Made by a program: the position numbers and the translations under genes. From Pedosphaera sp. (GTDB taxonomy: Bacteria > Verrucomicrobiota > Verrucomicrobiia > Limisphaerales > SXQI01): DNA of 64,000 bases. Under the pieces are notes generated by a model that worked only from the letters and a program-made list of their open reading frames with translations, was not told the DNA's origin and searched no databases. Each line of letters begins with the position of its first letter. Position 1 is the first letter of the stretch. The stretch is from assembly GCA_025359965.1 (NCBI GenBank), contig JANYDC010000031.1, positions 62,001 to 126,000 of the forward strand. The letters run 5' to 3'. Of the stretch, positions 20,001 to 26,321 are shown piece after piece.

Positions 20001-21098
20001 GAGGCCACCAAACTGCTTCCCGCACGTGTAAACAGTGTGGGTCTGACTTCAGTGATTTCTGATGATGGAATGATGCTCACGCAGGTGCGGGTCACCATCA
20101 TTCCTGGAGACAAGCAACTCCTGTCACTTGCCCTGCCACCCAACGCCAAGTTCTGGTTTGCCTTTGTCGGCCAAAATACCGTTTGGCCGTGGCGTGAGAA
20201 TGATCGCATTCTCATTCCTCTCGAACAGCACTCCAAAACGGGTGAGCCTGTGTTGGTGGAGTTTCTTTACTCCGGATCAGCCGGCAATGCCAAATCACGG
20301 TCCCTCAACCTCTCCTTGGTCGGACCTAAATTCGATCTGCCCTTGGAGAACATTTCGTGGCAGGTCTTTCTAAACCGCAAATGGGATGTCAGAAACTGGA
20401 GCAGCTCGTTACAATTCCAGGATCAATCGGACGTGCCCCAACCCATCGTGGTGGATGTCGAATCCTATGTCCGGCAGGAGGCTGGCGCACAAAAGGAACA
20501 AACACGGGAGGCCGAACAGTTTCTCTCCACCGCCAACAGCCTTCTGGAAAAGGGAGACCCTGAACAGGCCCGGCGAGCCTTCCAAAATGCCTTTGGATTA
20601 TCCCGTTACGGCTCGGCCTTTAATGAGGATGCGCGCGTCCAGCTGCACAATCTGAAAACCCAACAGGCCCTCGTCGGTCTCAACGTGCGACAGGCCAAAG
20701 CGGCGGGCGAGACCGCAGCGGCTGCTGTCACCCCACGCAACCTCCGTGACGGCCAGACCACTGCCTACACCCAGCAGGAGGCCAAGCAACTGATCGATCG
20801 CAACACCGCCGAGGATAATGCCGTGCAGATGCGCCTAGTTGAACGCCTCATTCAACAGCAGGAAGCCGTGGTGGCCAGCCCTTCGGCCATCCGTGCAACC
20901 GTCCCCGAGCAAGGCAGGAAACTCACCTTCTCCAGAGCCCTCCAAGTCGAGACCGAAAGCGATCTGCGGATCGATCTCAAAACAGTGGAGGTTCGCGGGA
21001 TTTCATTCCGACTGAAGCTGTTGTTGCTGGCAGGCACTTTCGCCATGCTGATCACGCTGCATTTCCTGATGCGCGGATCGCAAAGGCCAACTGCTTAA
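14046..21098 (+). CDS. Giant multi-repeat membrane protein of unknown function
   Basis: I recognise no named family for this 2350-residue protein. An N-terminal hydrophobic signal (about 24-41) is followed by roughly 1040 exported beta-rich residues, a cluster of about six membrane helices (about 1084-1290), about 1000 more beta-rich residues, a helical TPR-like stretch (about 2160-2280) and a C-terminal membrane helix (about 2320-2341). A repeated pattern, GhxxLxhxhPxGhxhxxVxGxxhxxW, appears near residues 100, 435, 614, 1496, 1672 and 1839, with weaker copies near 960 and 2021. The ATG has a GAAGG ribosome site 6 nt upstream. Its position after a sigma factor and a LysM-vWA protein suggests an envelope complex under that sigma factor. 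Confidence 0.8.
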   Translation: MNNRKTSRIPTLDCFGLLPHAKGCLSLTALLLMMLAAVAQPATVDTKLDADQGRIAIQAEFKGKSGSEEKTIYGAVIQHAVKITNEKMDHTISIKVDAIQGGLKEIVFTLLGDGEIKQVTGAGLEDWSVRKTATDRLALVLRLSKSEKPLGTFSGQIIAETRIIEPGKTLSALTLTTEPSTLANGFVRIDTDAALELHLSNPTGLIPIENAFLPEGFRNGTTNATSLAFRFLGTPYSLPIAASPTDPEYRSVVLNDFRLVGQLAEDRASFTLTATARVKNPKGGSVELLSGGLALTEIKPQAGWRLDYVQGRFIATFDKAGEYAVAVNFEAAVKVTNSWNEVDFNVASGSLQPVVLQGLKGDTQFRFQGAARTKRSGEEFESFLPPGGKVHLAWQEKRPEAEGALFFAAEELALITLSPGVMRQNALLDFKVMQGELKRMVVLVKGDGEVTRVQGPQVLSWKLEQIDGSAERKLIVQFNQPQKDSFTIQVQTQTPLGAFPQAADVTQLRPEGATRFGGYLKIVNEGAVRLETLKASGLSQISPGQFPQTEATKSMIPNNATQVFAYRFSSGVFELRIQADNILPELSVSEVLSYRLGETEQSIDAEIEIDVREAPLRELLLHVPKGFAAAHIVASGMSDYFLTDPADQPDAQLRIVYGTPALGRLLVQLRLERNSPAAGTSWNLPRVEVVKAKSVRGHVGIAADAGFRLTPATTKGLTELATAFYPKKTPGLQSAFRLSDPLWQATMNIERLPQSIQVDAFHLFSVGEGIAYGSTVANYLISGAPISAFKVGLTNEYFNVEFTGKDVRNWQKIDGGYLVQLHTPVSGPYTLLATYERPFKAQGETLRFTGAQPLDAQSEQGYTIVVSAYQFQVRPVTVSAGLVLLEPGEVPAEYRLFFDAPILAAYRYNARPFDLQLELKPLTQGETISQVVDRASLITRISKDGQVVTTARYFVKNKGVPNLRMVLPEGSQLWSVTVNGSPVVPVTADRANLIPMPQKSDPNSVNDLEIKIAARAVTADRLTVAAPIISAPVLLAEWNIEPESGQRLIYRHGTLTPVEDPAVRSGFAGLLRLWGYSGTLESSGTLIIVLGLLAIGIMVFRMGTADGVGKFSSRHILCGLVGMMSLGIACLVLLRMAIYATNMEVPPQPGLHFVAPIQQADSPLLVELANTRMSSSLWENILILWPALLTAVLWLYAFANLHSALRNTCLVFGWLFLFWAALRFPNGATALFFIALAFVAARIILPLMSRWLKVPRKPIHGLPPTGLAGTSALILFSALCWSSLITTAQPTAGETGNPVKPPALAEYVIQSITVQDEFALGSAKVRWQAVKGQVLPLLHSPAVLTKIEITSDAARLIRSGADNQSYQALIAEKTGTVEAGFDFQLPISLRNGERGFVLPTQYGLVNRLTLTLTGMDADLRAPQAISTLRKDSGSATNALFELVLAPVNDSWIGWQPRSRDTRREKAVYYAEVSQLYVPAAGVIEGWHFVQIRPAQGELSELVFDVPTGLTITDVSASNLSVWRFDPSARKLRVGISPALAKPFGIIVKSQTATGPLPVEQSVGLLAVSNAAGQVGLIGIASGPEVQLDDVKGEGLTTINLEDFPSFTFEPLANANSGIMLRRAFRYLNPSSVASLKASAVEPDVRVESQQTLSLGEDRTVLAANLNVAITRAGIFKLRFVLPTGLDVESVSGAAMSHWTELKTDEGRVVTLHMNSRTDGTQQFAITLSGSGLRTAKGWSVPKIRLLEAAKEQGQILIVPEQGMRLQIATKDGVTQLDPVQAGVRQKGVLAFRLLQTEWKLSLDIERVDAWTQVTGLQRIVINEALIQVAANFQYEIENAGIKTLRVRLPAAAESVRFRGDQLADFLPHAVQTNDTVRDWEIKLHRRVSGKYLLHVNYATPLAEKATDTMIQGIEVQEINLQRGFVTVQSGSRLQARIDAAPSALQPAEWQSIPRALQQEMAGASADFTFRLVDAAFKLPLRLDRHEATKLLPARVNSVGLTSVISDDGMMLTQVRVTIIPGDKQLLSLALPPNAKFWFAFVGQNTVWPWRENDRILIPLEQHSKTGEPVLVEFLYSGSAGNAKSRSLNLSLVGPKFDLPLENISWQVFLNRKWDVRNWSSSLQFQDQSDVPQPIVVDVESYVRQEAGAQKEQTREAEQFLSTANSLLEKGDPEQARRAFQNAFGLSRYGSAFNEDARVQLHNLKTQQALVGLNVRQAKAAGETAAAAVTPRNLRDGQTTAYTQQEAKQLIDRNTAEDNAVQMRLVERLIQQQEAVVASPSAIRATVPEQGRKLTFSRALQVETESDLRIDLKTVEVRGISFRLKLLLLAGTFAMLITLHFLMRGSQRPTA

Positions 21099-21187
21099 CT
21101 GTCGAAAAGGTAATCACAACGTTTGGAATTGTCGATTTACCCTAACGGCGCATGCCGCTAGGCTCATGGGAGCACGAATAAATGGGT

Positions 21188-21254
21188 GACCACCAACCCG
21201 GACGTGCGGCCAGATGGACACATAAAGGAGTCCGGCTCAACAAGAACGGTGGTC
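21188..21254 (+). promoter_or_regulatory. Possible structured 5' leader of the GH81 gene
   Basis: Two nested perfect stems can form: GACCACC (21188-21194) with GGTGGTC (21248-21254), and inside it CCGGAC (21198-21203) with GTCCGG (21230-21235). The structure ends 14 nt before the GH81 start codon. I do not recognise it as a known riboswitch class. It could be a regulatory leader or chance complementarity. Confidence 0.3.
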
Positions 21255-21268
21255 CTTAACCATCTCTG

Positions 21269-23521
21269 ATGAAGACCGCTCTAACGCTGTTCCTGCAGGT
21301 TGCCCTAGCCATTTGTTCCCTGAGCCCCTTTGGCTACGCTGAAATTGTCCGAGTTGGCACTGGAAGTTATAGCACAATTGTTCCGGCCGCTGCCCAAACA
21401 CCCGCTGCAACTATTCTGCGAACCGACAAAATTCCCGGCCCAATGCCCTCCAATGACTGGTGGTCGTCATCCGCTTGGCCCGGCGGAACTTTCGCGCAAT
21501 ACCCCCACCCTCTTGCGGTCAAAGTCGAATCCTCCGGGCTTCGCATTTACTACCCCGGGCCTTCCATCCGCGCGGACAAGACCGCTGTGTTTGGTTTTAT
21601 TCCCGGAGGCAAGGACGACTTCATTCTGGGCCACTCAGCAGTCGCCCAATTTTCCAGGCCTTTGGTGGATGGGTTCAGCGATTGGTTTGTTGACCTGCTT
21701 TTCGCTACGAACCAAAACTCAATGAGGCTTTCGTTCGGACATGGATCACCTTTCGTTTACGCAGTTTACACGGGTGGCCGCCCGATCCTGACCTTTGCTG
21801 AAGCCGCTACAATCTGGTCGGGGGATGCTCATTCAGCCACTTTGGGCGTAAGTATCCACGGACGTCACTACGGCTTGTTCGCGCCGACTGGCTCCAGTTG
21901 GTCAGGGCTGGGTTCGTCCGTGCTCGCCTGCGATTCCAAAGATAAACAATACTTTAGCGTCGCTATACTGCCGGACAACGAGCCAGCCACCCTCGCCCTG
22001 TTTCAACGCCATGCCCACGCCCACGTCACAGGAACTCAGGTCGACTGGAAATACGATCCGGCCATGGCTGCCGTAACCACTCAGTTTACGTTTCAAACCA
22101 CACCGCTAGAAGGCGCCGAAAGCGGCACACTTTTCACTCTGTACCCCCATCAATGGCGACACGCCGAGACCCAATTGCTTCCCTACTCCTACAATTCAGT
22201 GCGAGGGACCATGAAACTGGCGGAAGGCAAGTCCTTCAGCACACGCACTCATTTTACGGGCATCCTGCCCGCACTGCCTAATGTGGGCGGTTGTGATGCG
22301 GCCAGCGTTGCCAGCAGCCTGGCCACCGATCTTGCCCGACCCGCTGGCGATGCAACCGACACTTATTGGGCGAGCAAACAATTGGGCCGACTCGCAAACC
22401 TGATTCCCATCGCAGAAATTTACGGCCTGCCCGAGGCCGACACTTTGCGCGAAAAAGTTCAACTCAAAGTGGAAGGCTGGCTCTCAGCCTTGGATGGCGA
22501 GGGCCATACCAAAAGCAACGGAATGTTTTGTTACAACACCAACTGGGGCACTTTGATTGGTTATCCGGCCAGCTACGGATCGGATAAAGATCTTAACGAC
22601 CATCATTTCCACTATGGTTACCTGCTCAAAGCCGCCGCCGAGGTCGCCCGCCATGACCCCTCTTGGGCCAAGGCGGACCGCTGGGGCGGCATGGTGGAAT
22701 TGTTGATTCGCGATTTCGCCAGCCCCGACCGGCACGACTCGATGTTCCCGTTCCTGCGCAACTTTGATCCGTATGCAGGCCACAGTTGGGCCAGCGGACA
22801 CGCGCAATTTGGCGATGGCAACAACAACGAATCATCCTCCGAGGCCATGAACGCCTGGACCGGTCTAATCCTTTGGGGTGAGGCCAGCGGCAACCCCAAG
22901 CTGCGCGATCTGGGCGTATGGCTTTACACCACCGAAATGCAAGCCATTCAGGAATACTGGTTTGACGTGACCGGCGAAAATCATCCGTCCACCTACACGC
23001 CTTCCGTCATGACCATGATCTGGGGCGGCAAAAGTGCCAATGGCACCTGGTTTACGGCGGATCCCCAGCTCGTTCACGGCATAAACTGGCTGCCCATCCA
23101 CGGCGGATCCCTTTATCTCGGGCATTTCCCTTCTTATGCAGCCAAGAATTATGAGGCACTGGTTGCCGAGCACGGAAATGACCACTGGAACAATTGGCCG
23201 GACTTGATCTGGATGTATCGCGCGCTCAGCGATCCTGCCGATGCAATCCGACTTCTAAACGCCGCTCCAGCCAACACGAAACTGGAGGACGGCAACAGCT
23301 GGACGAACGCGCGCCATTGGATTTACAACTTGCAAAAGCTGGGAGCCCCTGCCCCGGATATTACTTGCAGCGAAACCCTCGCGGCCGTTTTTCGCCGAGG
23401 AACCAGCCTTACCTACGTGGCCTTCAACGCCAAAGAAAACCCGCGCACGGTGCATTTCTCCGACGGCCAGCAATTCCAAATGAAAGCGCTGGGCTACACA
23501 GTGAAAACCAACGGGAAATAG
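21269..23521 (+). CDS. Secreted endo-beta-1,3-glucanase, glycoside hydrolase family 81
   Basis: This 750-residue enzyme has a signal peptide (about 1-24, ending GYAEI). The GH81 N-terminal beta domain follows (PMPSNDWWSSSAWP, YPHPLAVKV), then the alpha-barrel with the family signatures LNDHHFHYGYLLKAAAEVA, RNFDPYAGHSWASGHAQFG and NNNESSSEAMNAWTG. The two glutamates in ESSSE are the expected catalytic-region acids, and the aspartate of LNDHHFHYG is also conserved in the family. It would cleave beta-1,3-glucans such as laminarin, callose or fungal wall glucan outside the cell. No transporter or other glycosidase lies beside it. A possibly structured leader precedes it. Confidence 0.92.
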   Translation: MKTALTLFLQVALAICSLSPFGYAEIVRVGTGSYSTIVPAAAQTPAATILRTDKIPGPMPSNDWWSSSAWPGGTFAQYPHPLAVKVESSGLRIYYPGPSIRADKTAVFGFIPGGKDDFILGHSAVAQFSRPLVDGFSDWFVDLLFATNQNSMRLSFGHGSPFVYAVYTGGRPILTFAEAATIWSGDAHSATLGVSIHGRHYGLFAPTGSSWSGLGSSVLACDSKDKQYFSVAILPDNEPATLALFQRHAHAHVTGTQVDWKYDPAMAAVTTQFTFQTTPLEGAESGTLFTLYPHQWRHAETQLLPYSYNSVRGTMKLAEGKSFSTRTHFTGILPALPNVGGCDAASVASSLATDLARPAGDATDTYWASKQLGRLANLIPIAEIYGLPEADTLREKVQLKVEGWLSALDGEGHTKSNGMFCYNTNWGTLIGYPASYGSDKDLNDHHFHYGYLLKAAAEVARHDPSWAKADRWGGMVELLIRDFASPDRHDSMFPFLRNFDPYAGHSWASGHAQFGDGNNNESSSEAMNAWTGLILWGEASGNPKLRDLGVWLYTTEMQAIQEYWFDVTGENHPSTYTPSVMTMIWGGKSANGTWFTADPQLVHGINWLPIHGGSLYLGHFPSYAAKNYEALVAEHGNDHWNNWPDLIWMYRALSDPADAIRLLNAAPANTKLEDGNSWTNARHWIYNLQKLGAPAPDITCSETLAAVFRRGTSLTYVAFNAKENPRTVHFSDGQQFQMKALGYTVKTNGK

Positions 23522-23566
23522 GACGATTTCAACGGACTACTGCAATGCTTTCGACCGCCAAACCGA

Positions 23567-24409
23567 TTAAGCCACCTCAATGACCAGCGCGGTGGTGTTG
23601 TCCCGTCCGTCATTGGAAAGTGATTCGTCCACGAGCCAGTCAGCCGGATTTGCAGCCTGGAGGGAGGCCGCGGAGGGCCGCATCATATCCAGCAGGTGGT
23701 GGCTATACAGGCCTTCAGTCAAACCATCCGTGCAGAGCAGGAATTTGTCGCCCGGCTCAAAGGCCACCGCACCCACCTGAGGATCGACAAACTGATTGCC
23801 TCCACCAAGCGCTTTCTGAAGGACATTGCGGCGGGGATGCGTTCGCGCCTCCCGTTCGTTTATGTGGCCATGACGGAACAACCATCCCACATAGGTATCA
23901 TCGTGGCTCAGTTGTTTGATGTCTCCTCCCGAGACTGGGAGATAATAGATCCGGCTGTCTCCAATGTGACCAAAGTACAACCATCCCGGCGTGATCCAGC
24001 ACAAGCTTAGGGTGGCCTCCATCCCGGAGCATTCCTCATAACTCCTTCCCAAATAAACCAGCGAGCGGTGGATGGTATCAAACAACTCCGTAAGCACATC
24101 GGAAAAGCCGGCCTCCAGCCCGCTGGCAGACTGTTGAAAAGAACGCGGCAGGAGTGTGGTGATCTTTTCCACCGCAATGCTGCTGGCATATTCTCCTGCC
24201 ATCGCCCCCCCCATTCCGTCACTCACCGCAAAAGCATAGTCCATTGTGCTGATCGAATCCTCTCCGATTTTGCCGAGACGGTGGACCTCTTTGGCATTGA
24301 ACTGAAGGGCAAGAAAGGAGTCCTCGTTGTTGGACCGGACTTTGCCCCGATCAGTCCTTCCAAACCATCGGAGGCTTTGTGCTGGCGTAAGTTTCTTGGT
24401 GTTGTCCAT
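23567..24409 (-). CDS. PP2C-type Ser/Thr protein phosphatase
   Basis: This 280-residue soluble PPM/PP2C phosphatase has the metal-binding motifs in order: RSNNEDS (about 25-31), VSDGMGGAMAGE (about 62-73), FGHIGDSRIYYL, LLCTDGLTEGL and DGRDNTTALV near the C-terminus. No membrane segment is present. It starts 6 nt after the stop of a very small kinase-fold protein on the same strand, so the two probably act on the same phosphoproteins. It converges with the GH81 gene across a 45-nt gap with no clear terminator. Confidence 0.93.
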   Translation of the reverse strand: MDNTKKLTPAQSLRWFGRTDRGKVRSNNEDSFLALQFNAKEVHRLGKIGEDSISTMDYAFAVSDGMGGAMAGEYASSIAVEKITTLLPRSFQQSASGLEAGFSDVLTELFDTIHRSLVYLGRSYEECSGMEATLSLCWITPGWLYFGHIGDSRIYYLPVSGGDIKQLSHDDTYVGWLFRHGHINEREARTHPRRNVLQKALGGGNQFVDPQVGAVAFEPGDKFLLCTDGLTEGLYSHHLLDMMRPSAASLQAANPADWLVDESLSNDGRDNTTALVIEVA

Positions 24410-24415
24410 GTTGGG

Positions 24416-24799
24416 TTATGCGAAACCGGGGAGAATCGTGGCAAATTCAAAATCTATGACGCAAAAACGGCCGTCCGATTGCCGGTAAGTCACATTGCGG
24501 ATGTCGGCATCATCATGCCGCACTCCGAATGGGATCAGTTCCCCGAACAACTCCTTTAACCGCGCTTCGTCGACATGCTCGACCCGCGCGCCGCAATTGG
24601 TGGTCACAATGCGCAGTTTGACGGGGTCCGCCTCCAACAATTTGGGCACGAAACCGCAGCTCCGCGCCTCCAAATGGCGCAACACCTTCACTTCGTTCTC
24701 GAATCGCTGCCGGGCATCCGCAGCGTGGTACGTTTTGAAAACCCTGCCATCAAAGCTGAGGTTCACCGTCGATCTGAGAGTATCCTTAACTGTCAGCAT
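24416..24799 (-). CDS. Minimal kinase-fold protein (127 residues)
   Basis: I chose the ATG at 24799 because AGGA lies just upstream; the reading frame stays open further up but without kinase-like sequence. In only 127 residues the main kinase-fold positions can be aligned: Lys22 in VFKTY (beta-3 lysine), Glu36 in ENEVKVLRHL (helix C), a catalytic-loop-like HDDADIRNV with His95, Asp97 and Asn102, and Asp116 in VIDFEFA in place of DFG. There is no glycine-rich loop. RIO, Bud32 and lipopolysaccharide-kinase folds are normally 200 residues or more. It is paired with a PP2C gene, so protein phosphorylation is plausible, but a non-catalytic role is possible. Confidence 0.7.
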   Translation of the reverse strand: MLTVKDTLRSTVNLSFDGRVFKTYHAADARQRFENEVKVLRHLEARSCGFVPKLLEADPVKLRIVTTNCGARVEHVDEARLKELFGELIPFGVRHDDADIRNVTYRQSDGRFCVIDFEFATILPGFA

Positions 24800-25152
24800 T
24801 ATTCCTGAACTCTGCCTCTCTTCCCGTACTGCGCAAACCTCTATTTTGGGAAAGCTTGACCCTAAACTCAGCTTTTTTGGAAATGAGACATTATGGCTAA
24901 AAAAGAGCACGCTGACCACGCTTCGCCAAGCAAATCGCTTCCAACCTAAATTCAGAGGAAAACTCTCTGAGCAAGTTTCGGCCTTGCTGGCACACCTCAG
25001 CACTTGGTTTTGCCCTCATTAAATCGTTTTTCCTTCCCAATGGCACCCCACATGCTACAAGAAAAATGAGCCGGACGGACTCAGTGAGAACACTGACAGC
25101 TTGGAAGCTTTGGTCCGCAAGGACAGCAGACAAACAACATACATCCATACAC
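24800..25152. other. Divergent intergenic region between mini-kinase and glutamine synthetase
   Basis: This 353-nt region separates minus-strand and plus-strand transcription units. It holds a sigma-54-like promoter for glutamine synthetase (25041-25056) and about 85 nt of leader. The mini-kinase promoter must also lie here, but I see no clear match. No small gene or RNA gene is evident. Confidence 0.5.
25041..25056 (+). promoter_or_regulatory. Sigma-54 (-24/-12) promoter candidate for glutamine synthetase
   Basis: TGGCACCCCACATGCT matches the sigma-54 consensus TGGCACRN4TTGCW at 14 of 16 positions, counting the four unconstrained bases as matches, with the invariant GG and GC exactly 10 nt apart. 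Transcription would start near 25067, giving a leader of about 86 nt. Nitrogen-controlled sigma-54 transcription of glutamine synthetase genes is well established in other bacteria. The activator is not in the window. Confidence 0.6.
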
Positions 25153-26178
25153 ATGGCGAAATACAAATTGGAATACATTTGGCTAGACGGATACACCCCC
25201 GTTGCCAACCTCCGCGGTAAGACTCAGGTCAAGGAATTCGAGAACTTCCCGACACTCGAAGAACTGCCCATGTGGGGCTTTGATGGCAGCTCAACCCGGC
25301 AAGCTGAAGGTCAAAGCTCGGATTGCATGCTCAAACCGGTCGCTGTTTTCCCAGACTCTACCAAGAAAAATGGGGCACTCGTCATGTGCGAAGTCATGAT
25401 GCCCGACGGCAAGACTCCCCACCCAACCAACGGACGCGCCACCATCCTCGACGATCCAGGCGCATGGTTCGGCTTCGAGCAGGAATACTTCCTCTACCAG
25501 AATGGCGTTCCCCTTGGTTTCCCCGAAGGCGGTGGTTTCCCCGCGCCCCAAGGCGAATACTATACTGGCGTTGGCTATAAAAACGTGGGCGACGTGGCCC
25601 GCGAAATCGTCGACACACACTTGGAACTCTGTCTCGATGCAGGGATCAACCACGAAGGCATCAACGCCGAAGTGGCCAAAGGCCAGTGGGAATTCCAGAT
25701 CTTCGGCAAAGGTTCCAAAACCGCAGCCGATCAGGTTTGGATGGCCCGTTACCTCCTGCTCCGCCTTTGCGAAAAATACGGCGTGGACGTGAACTTCCAC
25801 TGCAAACCCCTCGGCAAGGATGTCGATTGGAACGGCTCCGGAATGCACTCCAATTTCTCTACCAAGCACATGCGCGAAGTCGGCGGAAAGAAGTATTTCG
25901 AGAAACTGATGGCTGCCTTCGACAAATACAAGAACGAGCACATCGCCGTTTACGGACCGGACAACCACCTTCGCCTGACTGGTCTGCACGAAACTCAATC
26001 GATCGACAAGTTCAGTTACGGCATCGCCAATCGCGGCGCATCCGTTCGTGTCCCACACAGCTTCGTGAACGCTGGTTACAAGGGATACATCGAGGACCGC
26101 CGTCCGAACTCGCAGGGCGACCCCTACAAAATCGCCAGCCGCATTCTCCAGACCATTGCGACAGTGCCGCTCAAGTAA
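25153..26178 (+). CDS. glnII: Glutamine synthetase type II (GSII)
   Basis: This 341-residue cytosolic enzyme makes glutamine from glutamate, ammonia and ATP. The length and motifs fit the eukaryote-like GSII class rather than the 470-residue GlnA class: KLEYIWLDGY at the start, MWGFDGSSTRQAEG, GFEQEYFLY, GINAEVAKGQWEFQI, NGSGMHSNFSTKHM, GPDNHLRLTGLHET and the late NRGASVRVPH and YIEDRRPNS. I chose the ATG at 25153 because the family begins at this point; the frame is open upstream to 25066 but without homology. GSII enzymes are not usually adenylylated, so control is probably transcriptional, in line with the sigma-54-like promoter upstream. A strong terminator follows. Confidence 0.95.
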   Translation: MAKYKLEYIWLDGYTPVANLRGKTQVKEFENFPTLEELPMWGFDGSSTRQAEGQSSDCMLKPVAVFPDSTKKNGALVMCEVMMPDGKTPHPTNGRATILDDPGAWFGFEQEYFLYQNGVPLGFPEGGGFPAPQGEYYTGVGYKNVGDVAREIVDTHLELCLDAGINHEGINAEVAKGQWEFQIFGKGSKTAADQVWMARYLLLRLCEKYGVDVNFHCKPLGKDVDWNGSGMHSNFSTKHMREVGGKKYFEKLMAAFDKYKNEHIAVYGPDNHLRLTGLHETQSIDKFSYGIANRGASVRVPHSFVNAGYKGYIEDRRPNSQGDPYKIASRILQTIATVPLK

Positions 26179-26213
26179 GGTGATAAGCCTTTAATCAGAT
26201 CAGATCACAAACT

Positions 26214-26243
26214 GGCCACCGCTTTCGAGCGGTGGCCTTTTTC
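26214..26243 (+). terminator. Rho-independent terminator of glutamine synthetase
   Basis: A perfect 10-bp stem, GGCCACCGCT/AGCGGTGGCC, is closed by a UUCG tetraloop and followed directly by TTTTTC. It lies 35 nt after the stop codon. This is the clearest terminator in the window. Confidence 0.95.
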
Positions 26244-26321
26244 ATTTAATATTTTCCACTGTTGATGCCAGAGCCGACCAGAAATCCTCGCAAGCTGAGA
26301 ATGATCTGTGGAAGCGACCCA

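Noticed and set aside
25291..26058. A 255-codon open frame antisense to glutamine synthetase
   Set aside because: It mirrors the codon-biased GSII gene, matches no family that I recognise and has no ribosome site; the GSII reading is certain.
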